Origin: Dendrobium chrysotoxum
Lineage: Eukaryota; Streptophyta; Magnoliopsida; Asparagales; Orchidaceae
DNA length: 64,000 nt
Assembly (NCBI GenBank): GCA_019925795.1
Contig: CM034300.1
Coordinates: 74,131,021 to 74,195,020 of the forward strand
Reading direction: 5' to 3'
Shown here one piece after another: positions 10,634 to 21,795 of the stretch (the stretch's first letter is position 1; each line of letters starts with the position of its first letter). The notes beneath the pieces were generated by a model that had not been told where the DNA came from, made no database searches, and saw only the letters and a list, made by a program, of their open reading frames with translations. Made by a program: the position numbers and the translations under genes.

Positions 10634-10662
<29 letters not shown>
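9800..10662. other. Intergenic DNA with a GC-richer non-repetitive block
   Basis: The segment about 9990-10400 is less AT-rich than its surroundings and not repeated elsewhere in the window. It carries GGGGTCCACGCGG, CACGTGCGG and AAAGAATGCGTGGGACCC. No coding pattern is recognised. It could be the remnant of a promoter or of a gene end, but nothing here decides that. A TA/AT run precedes the next solo LTR. Confidence 0.35.
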
Positions 10663-10665
<3 letters not shown>

Positions 10666-10667
10666 GC

Positions 10668-12757
10668 TGTTGCACCCTGGAATATTCGGGTCGTAGAGAA
10701 ATATAAAGTTTAACGCTTAACTTTGTATGAATATCCAGCACTCAATCAGATAAAAGAGATGGTGTAGCGTTCATAAGAGACCTTAGAGTTTTTACATGGA
10801 AACCCCTGAAAAGGGGAAAAAACATGGGGCTTGACCCAATTTGAATAAATCCACTAGTGTTTGCAGTATATTACAAATAAGGCCCTTCCTTGGAGGGAAG
10901 GCCTTGGCTTGATGTAGCAAATATACATCACATATAGTGCATTACATAATGGGAATTAAAATAAAGTATTAACATGTTTGTTTAGTCGGCAGGACCATAG
11001 TCGGCGGGCAACAAAGATCGGAAAGTCTGTAGGTGAGTGACGGTGGTCGAAAGGACCGTAGTCGATAGGTGACGGAGGTTGAAAAGACAATTGTCTAGTA
11101 ATTGAGGTTAGAAGGACCGCAATTTGGCGACGGAGGTCGGAAGGACCATAGTCGGCGGGCGGTAGTGGTCAGAAAGACCGTTGTTTGGTGACGGTGGTCG
11201 GAAGGGCTATAATGTGGTGACGGAGGTTAGAAGGACCCTAGTCGACAGGTGACAGTGATTAGAAAAACTGTTGTTTGACGACGAAGGTCAGAAGAATCGT
11301 AGTCGGCTGTGACAATGGTTAGAAAGACCGTTGTCTATTGACGAAGGTTGGAAGAATCGTAATTTGGCAACGGAGGTCGGAAAGACCGTAGTCGGCGGGA
11401 GATAGTGATTAGAAAGATCATTGTCTAGTGATGGAGGTCAGAAAGACTGTAATCTGGCGATGGAGGTCAGAAAGATCGTAGTCGGCGGGCGATAGTGGTC
11501 AAAAAGACCATTATATAGCGACAAAGATCGGAAGGATCGTTGTCTGGCAATGGAAGTCAGAAGGATCGTAGTCGGTGGGCGACAATGGTCAAAAAGATCG
11601 TTGTCTGGCGACGGAGGTCAGAAGGATCGTAGTTGGCTGTAATAATGGTTAGAAAGATCGTTGTGTGTTGACGAAGGTTGGAAGGACCGTAGTCGGAGAG
11701 CGATAGTGGTCAGAAAGAACGTTGTCTGGTGATGAAGGTCAGAAGGATTGTAGTCGGCGGGCGATAGTGGTCAGAAAGATCGTTGTTTGGTGACGGAGGT
11801 CAGAATGACTGTAATCTGGCGAAGCATATCAGAAGGACCGTAGTCGGCGAGCGATACTAGTTAGAAAGACCATTATTTAGCGAGGGAGATGTGAAGGACA
11901 ATAGTCTAGCGAAGGAAGTCAGAAGAATCGTAGTCGACAGACGACAGTGGTCAGAAAGATCGTTGTATGGCGATAGAGGTCAGAAGGATCATAGTTGGTG
12001 GCTAGGTGGAAGTCTGGCGTTAGTTGGTGGCCAGCTGTTACTCTGCCGAGTGTAAGTCCAACAATAATTGGAAGCTGGGTTGAAGTCCAACATCACTTGG
12101 TGGCCGGATAGAAGTGCGGCGTCAGTCGGTGATCGGGAGGAAGTCCAGTAATAGTATGGCGATGGTCAGTGGTCCGGTGGCGGTCGAGGAGGAGTAGGGT
12201 GGCAAGAGAGCTCTAATTTCTCTCTCTTCTTTCTCTTCCTAGCTTCCCGGCCTCCTTGCTTCCGTCCCCCTTCCATGAGGAATGAGAGTTTTATTTATAA
12301 TTTTCTGAGAGTTGTATGGCCAGTAAATAGAAGGGAGATCAAGGGTATGTTGGGTGTGGTTTGAATAGACGATCGATATCAATTCCCTTGATCATAGACC
12401 ATTTATCGAGTATTTGAGTGCCTTAATTATGTCAGAATTCAACTATCTTGGCCTCGTTGGATTCGTCTCGTGAGCCGCTCGATTCGACTATAAGCATGTA
12501 ACGTTTAGAAACCGTTTGGTTATCCAATTTATAGTTTAAACCTTCCAAAAGTGCTTTGGTTCTTCAATTTGGACCCATTTGTGCTCAGATTGAGTCGAAT
12601 TTGGTGTCGTTGGGTTCGTCTTTTTGAGACGTTCAGTTTGACTATAAAATTGCTGAAATCGGAGTTCATATGATTCCGAATTTAATTTTAGAAGTTTTCA
12701 ACTCAATTTTGCCTTGAGATTCGTGCCCGATCAAGATAAGTTTTTGGTGATATATCG
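10668..12757 (-). mobile_element. Solo LTR in minus orientation, same family (TSD ATAGC)
   Basis: Read on the plus strand it starts TGTTGCACCCTGGAATATTC and ends with CCCGATCAAGATAAG and GATATATCG, the reverse complement of the family LTR start. ATAGC flanks it at 10663-10667 and 12758-12762. It is about 2.09 kb, twice the size of the E1 LTR, because of a large internal minisatellite. A copy-specific TATA-like stretch (TTTATTTATAATTTTC) lies near 12290. No internal region accompanies it. Confidence 0.92.
10985..12010. repeat. ~1-kb minisatellite in the solo LTR
   Basis: Many degenerate units of about 60 bp alternate GACGGAGGTCGGAAGGACC, GTAGTCGGCGGGCGA and GTGGTCAGAAAGACCGTTGT. The same words appear inside E3 at 42190-42790, outside any LTR, and in reverse complement in the solo LTR at 14155-15914. 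Confidence 0.88.
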
Positions 12758-12773
12758 ATAGCAAAATGTAGAA

Positions 12774-12871
12774 ATTATTACGTGCAGAGTCCGAACGTAC
12801 CTCTGCGTCAAAATGAAGAAATTTTCATTGGAGTCCGGACGCAGAGGTACGTCCAGACCCTGCACTTAATA
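12774..12871. mobile_element. Small foldback element (MITE candidate)
   Basis: Arms of about 38 bp, with AAATTATTACGTGCAGAGTC on the left and the inverted equivalent (ACCCTGCACTTAATAAATTT) on the right, surround a ~22-bp spacer. Both arms carry ACGTACCTCTGCGT or its complement. The ATTATTACGTGCxGAG start is shared with the element at 48441-48593. Confidence 0.7.
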
Positions 12872-14149
12872 AATTTTCAACAAAATGGGGCTCAATAGAA
12901 GAGTCAAAATGGAGAATATTCATTATGGTACCATCCTAATTGTGTTATATAGTGAGCACTTAAACATAATTGGGTTGCTCCTATAGGAGACTCAATTATC
13001 CTCGATACCATTATAGCTGAAGAGATACAAAAATAACTATGCAGCGACATCAACAACTACTTTGTATCTCAAACCATCTTTGGATTTCATTAAAAAAAAA
13101 GGATAAGACATTATAACCCCCCAAAAATGATGCAAAGTTCCTAATGGTAAATATAGAGTAAGATTGCCAAATACAATTATCGGTGTGATAAAAATAGGAG
13201 CATTCTGAAGCCCATATTTAGCTAGCATCATCAACAAATGTTTGAGACATATAGAAATAGTTCTCAAAATCCATAATAATCCGTAAAATAGGAAGAAACC
13301 CTGCACAACATAGACTATTTATATAAATGAACATACTAGTCGAGAAATTCACTAGAACAATTGGTGCATCAGAGGCACAAAATCAGAAAATAGTAGGAAG
13401 TCAATTTCATCCAGAAGAGAGCAAACCTAGCAACAAATTGGCACATGAGAAAAGCTAAAAAAAATAAAATTATATCAAAATATTCTTATAAAAATTGATC
13501 AACATGAGTATCAAAATTCTTAAATCTACTTTAAAATTAGTGTAATATAAATTATAATTTTATTACACTCATCTCAATACAAAATTAAATATCAACCAAA
13601 GCCTAAAGTAAACAGTTTATGCATACTAATGACAAAAAATAAAAAAAAAAACTATTTTTTCAATAAATTTTAGAAATTAATAACGCTGACCAAATTCTAA
13701 CAATTTTTTTTATATAAATAAAATTCTTAGAAGGAAAATTTATATAAAAAAATGTCATTTATATAATTTAAAAATGCTTTAGTTTATTATACGTGAGAAT
13801 AGCAGTGCATGTTTCTCTGACTTTAGGGTTTCTTGAAGGAAGAGACATACGACTATCGCATGGGAACCGTTCTGGAGTTGACTTTACAACAAACTATGCC
13901 AAATCAAAAGGTTGGGCATCTTATTTATTATTACTTTTAGGCTACAAATCGCTTTGTTTTTTTCTTGTCAATCAAATAGGTCAAATCATTCCAAAATTTT
14001 ACTTTAATTTGTTTCCTATGAGATTCATTATAAAATTTTTAATGATCACAAAAATGTGAAGTATATTTAATCAAGAATAAGTTAAATTTAACATAAAGAT
14101 AATAACTTGAATTGAAGAAAGATTATTATTTTGTAAATTTAACATCACT
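12872..14149. other. AT-rich intergenic DNA, nothing recognised
   Basis: A minus-strand open frame at 13037-13306 is hydrophobic and matches no family I know. The plus-strand frame at 13793-14059 is equally undistinguished. Neither is called as a gene. Confidence 0.4.
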
Positions 14150-14154
14150 TAGGT

Positions 14155-15914
14155 TGATATATCATCAAAAAATTATCTTGATCAGGCACGAATCTCGAGA
14201 TAAAATCAAATTGGAAACTTCTGAAATTAAATTCGGGATCATCCAAACTCTGATTTCAGCAAACTTATAGTCGAACTGAACGACTCGAAAAAAATGAACC
14301 CAACGACACCAAATTCGACTCAATCCGAGCCCAATGGCTCCAAATCGAAGACCCAAACCGTATTTAGAAAGTTCAACCCATTAATTGGATGATCAAACAA
14401 CTTCCAAACATAACATGCTTATACTCGAATTGAGCGACTTGGCGAGAAAAATCCAATGAGCCCAAGATCGCTGAATTCTGATATCATTAAGACATTCAAA
14501 TGTCTAATAAACGGTCTATGATCAAGGGGATCAATATCGGCTGTCCATTCAAACCACTCCCACCTTACCCTTGATCTTCTTCCTATTTACTGGTCATGCC
14601 ACTTTCAGAAAACTATAAATAGACCCCTCATTCCTCATGGAAGGGGACAGAAGCAAGGGAGAAAAGAAAAGAAAAGAAAGGGAGAAGGAGAGGAGGAAGG
14701 AAGAGGGATCTCCAAGCTCCTCCTCGACCATTGCCCTGACTTCTGCCTGACCACCGTCAATCCCTGAACTTCCACCAGACCATCGCCCGTCTCCGGACTT
14801 GCGTCAGACTTCTGCCCGACGTCGAAATTCGATCCATCATTGGACTTCCGCCTGTCAACTCCAGCTTCCGCCTGTCCACCGACTGATGCCAGACTTTTGT
14901 CCGGCAACTAACTGATGTTGAACTTACACCCGGCCACCAACTGACATCAAACTTCTGCCTGACCACCGATTGACGTCAGACTTCCACCTAGCCGCCAACT
15001 ACAGTCCTTCTAACCTCCGTCGCCAAACAACGGTCTTTCTAACTACTGTCTACTGCCGACTACAACCCTTCTGACCTCGTTCACTTTCCGACTGCGGTCC
15101 TTCCGATCTTCGTCGTCAGACAACTGTCTTTCTGACCTTCGTCGCTCGCCTACTACGGTCCTTCTGACCTCCGTCGCCATACAATGGTCTTTCTGACCAC
15201 TATCGCCCGCTGACTACGTTCCTTCCGACCTTCGTCGCCAAACAACAGTCTTTCCAACCTTCATCGCCCACCGACTACGGTCCTTCCGACCTCCGTTACC
15301 AGACAACGGTCTTTCTGACCACTGTCGCCTACCGACTACGGTCCTTCCGACCTCTGTCGCCAGGCAACGGTCATTCAGACCTTTGTCGCCCGCCGACTAC
15401 AATCCTTCCGACCTCCATCGCCTGCTAAATGTCTTTTTGACCTGTTAAACGCTGATTATGGTCCTTTCAACCTCCTTCGCCAGACAACAGTTTTTCCGAC
15501 CTCCGTTGCTTGTCGACTACAGTCCTTCCAACCATCATCACCTGACTATGATATTTCCAGCCTCCGTTGCCCGTCAATTATGGTCCTGCCGACTAAACAA
15601 AAATGTCAATATTGACTCTTCTAATTCCCATAATGTAATATATTATATATGATGTATATTTGCTACATCAAACCAAGGACTTCCCCACAAGGAAGGGCCT
15701 TTTTATAATTGATTACAAATACTAGTGGATTCATTCAAACTGGGTGAGGCCCCATGATTTTTCCCCCTTTTCAGGGGTTTCCACGTAAAAACTCTAGTGT
15801 CTCTTATGAACGTTATACCCTCTCTTTTATTTGATTGTGTGCTGAATCTTCATATAATGCTAAAACGTTAAATTTTATATTTCTCTATCCCCGTGAATAT
15901 TCTAGGCCGCAACA
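14155..15914 (+). mobile_element. Solo LTR, same family (TSD TAGGT)
   Basis: It starts TGATATATCATCAAAAAATT, continues TTGATCAGGCACGAATCTCG, and ends TATTCTAGGCCGCAACA. TAGGT flanks it at 14150-14154 and 15915-15919. It is 1,760 bp long. An AACTATAAATAGACCCC TATA-type promoter lies near 14610-14630, and a minisatellite (about 14990-15600) repeats GACTACGGTCCTTCCGACC and CGTCGCCAGACAACGGTC words. Confidence 0.93.
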
Positions 15915-15959
15915 TAGGTAAAATTAATGCGATTGCAGATGCTTTGACAATAAGATCTT

Positions 15960-16375
15960 ATGAGCATCAAAAAATGACTCGACCCGCCAATCCGACCTGA
16001 ACTTTACCCGAAAAAATTTGAATTCAGATTTAATTGTTTAATAAATGGGTTAGATTCGGGACCGGAATTCTGACACGTTTATTAAATAAGTATGATTCAG
16101 ATTGATCCACCAACTCGATTTTGACCCGGAATGACTCGTTTAAATAATTTTTTCTTAAATTGTTTTATTTGTTGGTATGATTATTTCATTTTTTTAATGA
16201 TTTATTTTAAATTTGTTGTTAAAAAGTTATATTTTTTCTAAATCAAAAGGGTTGTTGGGTCGAGTTCAGGTCATTCGAGTTGCTAGCGAATCGGGTTCGG
16301 GTCCGCATTTTTTGCCCATTTATTAAGCGGGACGGGTTCATATTGTTTAGATTCGGATTTGTGTAGCTCAGATGG
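15960..16375. repeat. GACCCG/CGGGTC-rich dispersed repeat
   Basis: It holds words such as GACTCGACCCGCCAATCCG, ATGGGTTAGATTCGGGACC and, near the far end, CGAATCGGGTTCGGGTCCG, so the two halves are loosely inverted. Elements of this look are usually non-autonomous DNA transposons in plants. The boundaries are uncertain. Confidence 0.35.
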
Positions 16376-16722
16376 AAGTTACTGAATTAATGCAATTAAG
16401 AAAGTAAATTCAAAATGAAATTTAACCAGAGGTCATTATTGATTATACAGTTATATTAATATTCAAGGATTGAACATTTCTTCTTGATCATGCAGAGCTT
16501 CAATAAGAGATACTCCAAGAAGTATACACCGCTTTATATTTATTCATTAAAGAAGTATTGTGATATATGAAGATCTTAATGATAGCATGAAAAATAATGA
16601 TCAAAGTTGTACATCAGAGGCCAAGTGGATTGGTAGAGCATCTTTTTATTCTAAATGGAGTTGAAGGAGATTATAATAGATTTGGTAGTTAGCTTAAATT
16701 AAAAAAAGGATTTAATATAACT
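16376..16722. other. Intergenic, nothing recognised
   Basis: AT-rich with no coding or repeat signal that I can support. Confidence 0.4.
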
Positions 16723-16725
16723 TAA

Positions 16726-16844
16726 GGTTCGTTTGGGATAGCTTTCTTACTACTTCGTAAAGTAGTTTTTTAATACAAATATTTTTAATTTTGTACTAAA
16801 AAGTTGCTTTAAGAAACAATAAGAAAGTCATTCTAAACGAAGCC
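16726..16844. mobile_element. MITE, TAA-site family
   Basis: Arms GGTTCGTTTGGGATAGCTTT and GTCATTCTAAACGAAGCC face each other, with TTA at 16722-16724 and 16845-16847. Confidence 0.82.
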
Positions 16845-17457
16845 TTAGTTAATATTTAATAGAATAAAGTAATTGAGAGAGAGAGAGAGCAAAGTTTTTT
16901 TATCAAATTGTTCTTCCTTCAAAACTTAAAGGAGTATATAATATATTTCATGTCTCTTTATTACTATTCCATGCATGATGATTCTCATATGGTGCAATTC
17001 AAGCCAATATTGATTCAAGAATATCTACGCTATATATATAGAAGAGTAAGAACATATTTTAAACTATGAGGTTTAATAGCTTTGATATCGATCCATTCCA
17101 TTTGTTAGATAGCTCTAGAAAAATTAATTATAATGAGTAGTAATATAAAAGATTGAAGAGGAGATGAGACAAATAAACTATTTTAGAATTGAGGTATAAA
17201 TATGGGGATCAAATTCTTTTAAGTCGGTATTACTTAATTAATTGAATCCCATCAACCAATCACTGACCTCAATCGCCTTCATCCCTCTTGTTCAAGTGGA
17301 CCGCTTGATAACATGCCTCCAACCACCACTCGACATAGAATTTTCATGACTCTCACAACCTCGAGCCATAATTTAAGAAGGTTGAAATTACGTCTTTTTT
17401 TAAATAGCGATCAATAAAGAAGCATCCCCTTGTCTTCTCCCTCTTTCAACCGAGAGT

Positions 17458-17955
17458 AGGGGTACGAACAAGCTTTGAGTGGAGCTCGAGGCAGGCCTAA
17501 CTCGAGCCCAAACTTGAGCTCGAGCTCGACTTGTGCTAAAAAACGAGCTCGACAAGCGGCTCGCGAGCCTTCCACAGTTTGCGACTCCGCCGATTTGCCT
17601 TCCATGTTTGCACGTGCAGATGTAGCCCACGACTTTGCATTTTGTACACGCAGATGTCGCCTTTCGCTATCCGTCTTCAGCCTTCGCACGTGCAGACGTC
17701 ACCCATCGCCTAATGTTTGCCCACTATTCGTCCCGTTGTTCACCTGATGTTTGCTTGTGATTTGCCTGCTTCCGCGCTTCACCCTGTTGCTCGCCCGCGC
17801 TAATCGAGCCGCTTGAGAGTAATCAAGCCGAGCAACACCCGAGCTTGAACTCGAGCTCGAAATTCTGCTCGAAGCTCAATAAGATCGACTCGTGAGCTCG
17901 ATAATGAGTCAAACTTGAGCCAGTTTGTGAGCCGACTCAGCTCACTTACACTCCT
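17458..17955. mobile_element. GCTCGA-rich DNA element with 10-bp TSD
   Basis: The element begins AGGGGTACGAACAAGC and ends CTCACTTACACTCCT. A perfect 10-bp repeat AACCGAGAGT flanks it (17448-17457 and 17956-17965). Both ends are rich in GAGCTCGAGCTCGA-type words. The middle (17560-17800) is GC-richer, with GCACGTGCAGA and related words, and has no recognisable protein. A 10-bp duplication fits a MULE-like transposase better than hAT (8 bp). Confidence 0.75.
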
Positions 17956-17965
17956 AACCGAGAGT

Positions 17966-18543
17966 CATCCATTGCTTCTTCACCTTCTTTGTTCCCTCCT
18001 TCAAAATCATAATCTCTTCTCCCATCTCATCTCTTCTCCCGCTAAGCAATCGATGTTGTGTTAGTGACATCATCTCTCTCCCATAATTATTAAAGTGTTT
18101 CTTTCAAATTGTTTATATATATATATATATATTCTTACATCTTCTTAATATTTAGTTTCTTACAAAATTTACCTAAGAATAATTATTCATTTACTAGTTA
18201 TGTTATATTAAATTAGTTTAGATTTTTTTCATTATTAATATTTTATGTGTTCAATTATTTTAATTGTACATTTATATTTTGATTAGTTGGGATGTCGGGG
18301 CAATAAATTGATAACTCTTTTGAAAATATTGGATTTTCATACGATGGTTACCATCTTTCAATTCGGGGTGTCTAAATAAAATCAACTATAAATATATAAA
18401 AGTATAAATATAATATGATAGAGATTTAATGAGTCGCCTTTAGATATATACTATTATACCTAATGTGATTACACATGATGATGTTAACATAGAAATGCAT
18501 TACTCCAACATGTTGATAATTAAGATGGCATTCATTATATTAT
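17966..18543. other. AT-rich intergenic DNA
   Basis: It contains a short AT run near 18117-18132. Nothing else is recognised. Confidence 0.4.
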
Positions 18544-18662
18544 GGTTTTGTTTGGGACGGCATTTTTACTATTTTTTAAAGCAGCATCTTAGTACAAACT
18601 TTTAATTATTGTACTAGAAAGCTGCTTTAAGAAGCAGTAAAAAAGTTGTTCCAAACGAAACC
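18544..18662. mobile_element. MITE, TAA-site family
   Basis: Arms GGTTTTGTTTGGGACGGCAT and GTTGTTCCAAACGAAACC, 119 bp. The flanks are TAT on both sides instead of TAA, so the site has either mutated or varies. Confidence 0.8.
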
Positions 18663-18854
18663 TATGTTATATTATAAATCATGCATTTTTCTAATGTCTT
18701 ATCCCTATATTTTAATAGTCATAAATTATTTGTCGGGTTTAAATGACACTCATATATGATAAAACTTTATTTATTTTTCTATGTTTATAACATGTTAAAC
18801 TATGACTAATTTTTTTTTTTGATGTAATAAAATATTATTTTATTTTTCTATATC

Positions 18855-19889
18855 TGATACGTCATCGGAAAATTATCTTGATCGGGCACGAATCTCGAGG
18901 AAAAACTCAAGTTGGAAACTTCAAAAATTAATTCGGAGGCCATTTAAACTCCGATTTCAGCAAGCTTATAGTCGAACTGAGCGTCTCGGAAATACGAATC
19001 CAACGACACCAAATTCGACTCAATCCGAGCCCAAATGAGTCCAAATCAAGTACCCGAAGCGCTGTTGGAAGCATCAAACAGCTATTTGAGTTACCAAACG
19101 GTCTCCGATTTTGACGAGCTTATAGTCGAATCGAGCGTCTCGACGAGACGAATCCAACGAGCCCAAGATCGTAGAATTCTGACATCATTAAGACCTTCAA
19201 ATGCTCAATAAACAGTTCATGATCAAGGGATTCAATATCGACCGTTCATCCGGATCACTCCTTATTTGCCCTTGATCCCTCACATATTTACGGGCTATGC
19301 CACTCCAGAAAAACTATAAATAGCCCCTCATTTCTCTTAAGAGGGGACCCAAGCCAAGAAGCCAAGAAGAGGAGAAGGAGAAGGAGAAGAAGAAGAAGAG
19401 AAGTCTAGGAGGGAATAGCTCCTCCTCGACCACCGCCGGAACACCGCCGGAACTCCGCCAGAACACTGCCAGAACACCACCAAAGCACCACCAGGCGCCG
19501 GAGGGACGCCGGAGCTCTGCCCGACACGGGAGCAACGTCGGAATTCTGCCCGACGCCGGAATTCTACCCGACGCCGGACTTCTTTCCAAGTGACGCCGGA
19601 ATTCTGCTCGACACCCCGAGTGACGTCGGAACTCTGCTTGTCCTTGTAACTGATACTCATTGTAATCTGATCGTCCTGAATTTAAAGGACGGATCAGCCT
19701 CGTGTACTTCAAACGACACTAGTGGAACTATTTCAACTGGGCGTGGCCCCGTGGTTTTTTCCCTTTCCAGGGTTTTCCACGTAAAAATCCTGGTGTTACT
19801 ATTTCGATTCTGTTTGTGTGCTGAATATACGTACAACGCTGAGACGGAAATATTAAACTCTATCGCCGCGTATATTTGAGTCCGCAACA
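18855..19889 (+). repeat. E1 5' LTR
   Basis: It runs from TGATACGTCATCGGAAAATT to TTTGAGTCCGCAACA. It contains a TATA box (CTATAAATAG, 19314-19323) with a likely start site a few tens of bases on, followed by a short minisatellite of CGCCGGAATTCTGCCCGACG-type words (19430-19640). Confidence 0.95.
19314..19323 (+). promoter_or_regulatory. TATA box of the E1 LTR promoter
   Basis: CTATAAATAG is followed by CCCCTCATTTCTCTTAAGAG. The same motif in the same context occurs in the E2 LTRs (about 26089 and 31805) and, inverted, in E3, so it is a conserved LTR promoter. Confidence 0.7.
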
Positions 19890-19910
19890 GTTTGGCGCCG
19901 TCTGTGGGAA
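19890..19910 (+). other. E1 primer-binding site
   Basis: GTTTGGCGCCGTCTGTGGGA directly follows the LTR. It is not the common initiator-Met PBS (TGGTATCAGAGC). TGGCGCC-type sites are typical of Tat-like gypsy elements. I do not assign the tRNA. Confidence 0.7.
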
Positions 19911-19940
19911 ACTTATCCCACAACTTCAAGTATTGCTACG

Positions 19941-21305
19941 ATGGTCAATAGGCGTAGCAATCGCCTCATAGGAGCCTCCCGCTCTCACTCTCCCCAATCC
20001 AGAAACCAGTCTATAAGTCGTGGACATCAAGTTTCTGCCTCCTTTCTTCCCGGGGGGCAACACATTACTGGAGAAGGAACCTCAGGGCCTTCTTTGGAGG
20101 AGCGAATCCGAAAGATGGAAGAATCTCAAAACGAGATCCTACACCTCCTGCGAGAGACTCGACAACCGACCCTAGCACCTCAGGAGGAGGTTCTTCTCCC
20201 TCGAGATCCGCCACGTGTTGAAGCTGTTCAAATCGAACATCTTCAAGCTGAGATTCCTCTTCCTCCACCCAGGAGGCGTTCGCAGTCACATCAAGATAAC
20301 GAACTGGCTGATACAGCAAGTTCTACCCATCCTCCGCACACAGGTCAGCAATCTCTCCTTCCTCAAGACCTCCCTGAGGAGCTAGCCCAACATCACATTG
20401 CTGAGCTCCCTCGCAATACCCTACGCCACGAACTGCGACGATTGGTTCGAGAAGAGTTTCCTACAGGAGGCGTAAGGCAACCTCTTCATCAGTGGGACTT
20501 CCAGGATTCGTCACCCCTGACGGAAGCTATTCTTCAACACCCTATTCCGACAGGATTCAAACTACCGAACATCGACCCCTATGACGGGACAACTGACCCG
20601 TACGAGCATATCGATCATTATCGAACAATTATGCATATCCAGCGAGCCTCAGACGCGCTCCTCTGTCAGGTCTTTCCTGCCACCCTCAAAGGACAAGCTC
20701 GAACATGGTTCTATTCGCTTCCAGCCGGAACCATTCCAATGTTCGTCAAATTGGCAAAAGTGTTCGTCGAACAATTTGTCGCCAATCGGAGAATTACTAA
20801 AGACTCTTCTCACCTCTCGGGGATCCGTCAGAATGAAAGTGAGTCCCTCAAGGAATACTTCAAGAGATTTTCTACTGAAGCTCGTCAAATTCCGGGAGTA
20901 GATCCCGAGTTACTTAGAGGCGTTTTCCTCGGAGGGCTTCGTCCGGGCCCCTTCTACTCAGCACTTATGCGAGACACGGTCCCTTCGTATGCCGACCTGA
21001 TTCATCGTGTGGAGGCACAAATCTCCGCAGATGAAGCCATAAATGCTCACAGAAAGCAGTTCGAGCAGACAAATGGGAAGCGCAAAGGTGCTCCTGGGAT
21101 GGATAATTCTTCCTTACAATGGAAAAAGCAAGGGAATAGCAATCTACCTCCTAGGCCCCCATTACCACAACGAGAACCTCGGCAGGAGAAAGAGTACACT
21201 CCGCTCAACACATCTCGAGCAAATGTGTTAATGGCGATTCAAGATCAGGACAAAGTGAAATGGCCGCATCCTTCGAAGCCAAATACAGGAAATCAAGATC
21301 AGTAG
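19941..21305 (+). CDS. E1 Gag, truncated before the zinc knuckle
   Basis: This frame encodes a retrotransposon capsid-type Gag of 454 residues, starting MVNRRSNRL just after the PBS. The central part carries the gag core (PYDGTTDPYEHIDHYRTIM, then LKGQARTWFYSLPAGTI and SLKEYFKRFSTEAR). Compared with the E2 copy, 54 bp are missing where the Cys/His knuckle should be. The join makes a TAG immediately (21303-21305), although the original downstream frame (DEIERLIRQGYLRQF) is still present as untranslated sequence to 21457. Without a knuckle the product should bind RNA poorly (inference). Capsid assembly could still be possible. Confidence 0.9.
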   Translation: MVNRRSNRLIGASRSHSPQSRNQSISRGHQVSASFLPGGQHITGEGTSGPSLEERIRKMEESQNEILHLLRETRQPTLAPQEEVLLPRDPPRVEAVQIEHLQAEIPLPPPRRRSQSHQDNELADTASSTHPPHTGQQSLLPQDLPEELAQHHIAELPRNTLRHELRRLVREEFPTGGVRQPLHQWDFQDSSPLTEAILQHPIPTGFKLPNIDPYDGTTDPYEHIDHYRTIMHIQRASDALLCQVFPATLKGQARTWFYSLPAGTIPMFVKLAKVFVEQFVANRRITKDSSHLSGIRQNESESLKEYFKRFSTEARQIPGVDPELLRGVFLGGLRPGPFYSALMRDTVPSYADLIHRVEAQISADEAINAHRKQFEQTNGKRKGAPGMDNSSLQWKKQGNSNLPPRPPLPQREPRQEKEYTPLNTSRANVLMAIQDQDKVKWPHPSKPNTGNQDQ

Positions 21306-21456
21306 GATGAGATTGAAAGACTTATCCGCCAGGGCTATCTTCGACAGTTTATTGGGAACCCACCTACCCGAGAAGAAGCTCGCCCCACTGGGGGGCAAAA
21401 TCAACAACAACAAAGACAACCATTGAATAATATTCAAATGGTTGGTGAGATTGAGT

Positions 21457-21795
21457 AATGCTGCAACTTGAACCTTTGTGTTAGTAATACTACTTGTCAT
21501 GTGTCACCATGTATCTCTTCTATGATCAGTAGGATGTCACTCTAATGTCCTTAGTATTTCTACCAAGTCAAATGATGTGATTGTCCCTATATGTATCTCT
21601 TTTATTGTACAAGGGAATTATTGTATTGTCTTACAGTAATATAATGTGTTGTTCGTCTAGTTTTGATATTGTCTCTTTCTTTAAAAAAGAATATAAATGA
21701 CAATGAAAAACTACTGACAAATATAGTCTCTTTATCCTTGATTCGAGAAATACACAATCTTTATTGTGTCTCAATCACTGGATGATCAATCCCAG
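21457..21795. other. E1 untranslated spacer after gag
   Basis: Non-coding sequence nearly identical to the same part of E2 (28261-28600). No pol domain begins here. Confidence 0.6.

Noticed and set aside
13037..13306. Hydrophobic minus-strand open frame
   Set aside because: No recognisable domain and no supporting splice or promoter context; AT-rich DNA gives such frames by chance.
16610..16660. Short stretch reminiscent of a tRNA (GGATTGGTAGAGCATC)
   Set aside because: The rest does not form a cloverleaf and lacks a proper T-arm sequence.
19314..19712. 132-codon frame repeated exactly at 24928-25326
   Set aside because: It lies within the two LTRs of E1; exact repetition reflects LTR identity, not a gene pair.
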